In this document: positions 62,389 to 64,000 of the stretch, one piece after another
Layout of the letters: the number at the start of each line of letters is the position of its first letter
Position numbering within the stretch: the first letter of the stretch is position 1
Assembly: GCF_000725805.1 (NCBI RefSeq)
Contig: NZ_JOFT01000027.1
Span: 123,807 to 187,806 of the forward strand
Length of the DNA: 64,000 nucleotides
Direction: 5' to 3'
Origin: Streptomyces xanthophaeus
GTDB lineage: Bacteria > Actinomycetota > Actinomycetes > Streptomycetales > Streptomycetaceae
The notes under the pieces: generated by a model
Databases searched by the model: none
Seen by the model: the letters and a program-made list of their open reading frames with translations, nothing else
What the model was told of the DNA's origin: nothing
Made by a program: the position numbers and the translations under genes

Positions 62389-63426
62389 TCAGACCTTCGG
62401 CTGCTGCTGGGTGATGCAGTGGATACCGCCACCCCCGGCGAAAATCGTACGTGCGTCAACGAGGGTCACGGTCCGCTCCGGGAACAGTCCGCGGAAGATC
62501 TCGGCCGCTTCCTCGTCGCGCGGGTCGTCGAACGAGCACAGGACGACGCCGCCGTTGCACAGGTAGTGGTTGATGTACGAGTAGTCCACCCACTCCCCGT
62601 CCTCCTCCAGCACGGTCGGCGCCGGGATCTCCACGACCTCCAGCTGCCGGCCGCGGGCGTCGGTGGACGCCCGCAGGATGGCGGCGATGGTCTTGCACCG
62701 CTCGTGGTCCGGGTGGGCCGGGTCGGGCTGGGTGTGCACCATCACCACACCCGGGCGGGCGAAGGCCGCGACGATGTCCACGTGGCCCTGGGTGCCGTAG
62801 GTGCCGTAGTCGCCGGCCAGGCCGTACGGCAGCCAGATCGCCTTGGTGGTGCCGAGGTGCGCGTGGATCTCGGCCTCGACCTGCTGGCGGGTCCAGCCGG
62901 GGTTGCGGCCCTCGCCGAGCTGCACGGTGTCGGTGAGGAGCACGGTGCCCTCGCCGTCGACGTGGATGGCGCCGCCCTCGTTGACCAGCGGAGTGCTGTA
63001 GGTACGGGTGCCGACGACGTCGGAGACGTGCCGGGCGATCTTCGCGTCGTGGTCCCATCGGGCCCACTCCTGGGCTCCCCAGCCGTTGAAGGTCCAGTCG
63101 ACGGCGGCGAGCTCGCCCGCGTCGTCGGTCACGAAGGTCGGGCCGATGTCGCGCATCCAGGCGTCGTCGAGCTCCTGCTCGACCAGCTGCACGTCCTCGC
63201 CGACGATCGCCCGGGCGTTCTCGGCGTCACCGGGCGAGACCACGAGGGTCACGGGCTCGTACGCGCGCACCGCGCGGGCGACGGCGCCCCAGGCCTCGCG
63301 GGCCTCGGCGAGCTCCTGCTCGTTGGTGAAGGTCGGGTTGGGGCTGGGCCAGGCCATCCAGGTGCGCTCGTGGGGCATCCACTCGGCGGGCATCCGGAAT
63401 CCGTTGTGCACGGGCTTTGCGGTCAT
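62389..63426 (-). CDS. aguA: Agmatine deiminase
   Basis: Hydrolyses agmatine to N-carbamoylputrescine and ammonia. 345 residues. Motifs: RMPAEWMPHERTWMAWP at the start, WMRDIGPTFV, NGWG, VNEGGAIHVDGEGTVLLT, LPYGLAGDYGTYGTQGHVDI (His) and the C-terminal AGGGGIHCITQQQP with the catalytic Cys. Lies 30 bp behind the urease alpha gene, which links nitrogen release from agmatine and urea. Confidence 0.94.
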   Translation of the reverse strand: MTAKPVHNGFRMPAEWMPHERTWMAWPSPNPTFTNEQELAEAREAWGAVARAVRAYEPVTLVVSPGDAENARAIVGEDVQLVEQELDDAWMRDIGPTFVTDDAGELAAVDWTFNGWGAQEWARWDHDAKIARHVSDVVGTRTYSTPLVNEGGAIHVDGEGTVLLTDTVQLGEGRNPGWTRQQVEAEIHAHLGTTKAIWLPYGLAGDYGTYGTQGHVDIVAAFARPGVVMVHTQPDPAHPDHERCKTIAAILRASTDARGRQLEVVEIPAPTVLEEDGEWVDYSYINHYLCNGGVVLCSFDDPRDEEAAEIFRGLFPERTVTLVDARTIFAGGGGIHCITQQQPKV

Positions 63427-63456
63427 GGCAGGGAGGTCCTTACGGGCTGTGCTGAC

Positions 63457-64000
63457 TTAGAGGAAGTACAGGCGGTTGAGGGAGACCGATTCGGCGGCTT
63501 CGGAGCGCAGCGGTTCCCCGTCGAGGGAGACGAGGCCGCTGTGCGCGTCCACGTCGACCGCGCCCACCCGGGAGTTGAGGAGCAGGTCGCGGGGGCCGAT
63601 GCCGCGGGTGCCGCGGACGGCGACCCGGCGCCTGCGGGTGGGCATCTCGTCGCTGCCGAGGGCCGCGGCGGCGGCGGAGACGAAGGCCACCGAGATGTCG
63701 GCCGCGGTGGCTCCGTACGCGCCGAACTGCGGCCCGAGGACGAGTGGTTCGCAGGTGTCGGTGGCGGCGTTGGGGTCGCCGGTGACTCCGTACGCGGGGA
63801 AACCGGACTTGAGGATGAGCTGCGGCTTGGCGCCGAAGAACTGCGGGCGCCACAGCACGATGTCGGCGAGCTTGCCGACCTCGATCGAGCCGATCTCATG
63901 GGCCAGGCCGTGCGCGATCGCCGGGTTGATCGTCAGCTTGGCCATGTACCGCAGCACCCGGGCGTTGTCGTCGCCCTCGCCGTCACCGGCCAGCGGACCC
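63457..64000 (-). CDS. ureC: Urease alpha subunit, C-terminal part (N-terminus beyond right edge)
   Basis: The last ~180 residues of the nickel-dependent urease catalytic chain: [58 protein letters not shown] and [20 protein letters not shown]. The nickel ligands lie outside the window. The C-terminal half is less like enteric ureases (for example [17 protein letters not shown]), so it may belong to the divergent actinobacterial urease type. The frame is open to the edge. Confidence 0.9.
   Translation of the reverse strand, partial: GPLAGDGEGDDNARVLRYMAKLTINPAIAHGLAHEIGSIEVGKLADIVLWRPQFFGAKPQLILKSGFPAYGVTGDPNAATDTCEPLVLGPQFGAYGATAADISVAFVSAAAAALGSDEMPTRRRRVAVRGTRGIGPRDLLLNSRVGAVDVDAHSGLVSLDGEPLRSEAAESVSLNRLYFL

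Overview
This is a high-GC chromosomal window (third codon positions almost all G or C, many GTG/TTG starts, long perfect GC-rich hairpins between genes) whose gene content and order are those of the conserved core of a Streptomyces chromosome. nsdA, glcP, smc, hupS with a Lys/Ala-rich tail, ndgR facing leuCD, two 'conservon' operons, an acyl-CoA carboxylase epsilon subunit and a multi-copy Gln/Glu tRNA cluster all point to Streptomyces. The order matches my memory of the S. coelicolor block from glnD to urease; that synteny is recalled, not computed. No IS element, prophage, CRISPR array or integrase was seen.

Layout. 1-5729: nitrogen-sensing operon amtB-glnB-glnD (cut by the left edge) and the differentiation regulator nsdA. 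6136-16687: a primase-polymerase-like protein, ftsY, an NCS1 permease, a luciferase-like flavin oxidoreductase, the glucose permease glcP, smc and a small coiled-coil protein. 17037-20398: acylphosphatase, a secreted CAP protein, a flavodoxin-type reductase facing an HxlR regulator, and mutM. 20515-29033: a housekeeping run of rnc, rpmF, DUF177, a DivIVA-like coiled-coil protein, coaD, rsmD, recG, a DAK-type kinase and rpmB. 29113-37141: thiL-thiD, a stand-alone RAM domain, a DUF3515 lipoprotein, the plsC-gpsA-ddl operon, cofC, hupS. 37279-40899: leuCD, ndgR and five tRNAs (Gln-Glu-Glu-Gln-Glu). 40989-45100: a HAD phosphatase, DUF4241, gltX, a FAH hydrolase and a small repeat-containing peptide gene. 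45676-55653: two tandem conservons (sensor ATPase CvnA, roadblock CvnB, DUF742 CvnC, GTPase CvnD). 55878-64000: carboxylase epsilon and beta subunits, YceI, a membrane protein with a Gly-rich tail, citramalate synthase with an upstream attenuator-like hairpin, a TetR regulator, agmatine deiminase and the C-terminus of urease alpha.

Most striking signals. (1) Four out-of-frame gaps lie within 49.4-57.1 kb. Both cvnB copies have lost about 50 bp at the same place, the cvnB2/cvnC2 junction is missing, and the carboxylase beta gene has lost about 194 bp covering a core active-site segment. The clustering, the paralogous repeats and the hit on a normally important gene suggest assembly error or gene conversion as strongly as true gene loss. 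(2) A 62-residue peptide with two ANPRRT(T/I)L motifs stands immediately upstream of the tandem conservons. (3) Two identical dyads (CTTCA-N5-TGAAG) lie upstream of glcP. (4) A hairpin with a U-run and a possible 13-codon leader precede citramalate synthase. (5) CofC is fused in frame to a small cold-shock-like domain, the SMC hinge carries an Ala/Pro/Gly-rich insertion, and a palindromic intergenic repeat appears to have been captured in the gltX N-terminus.
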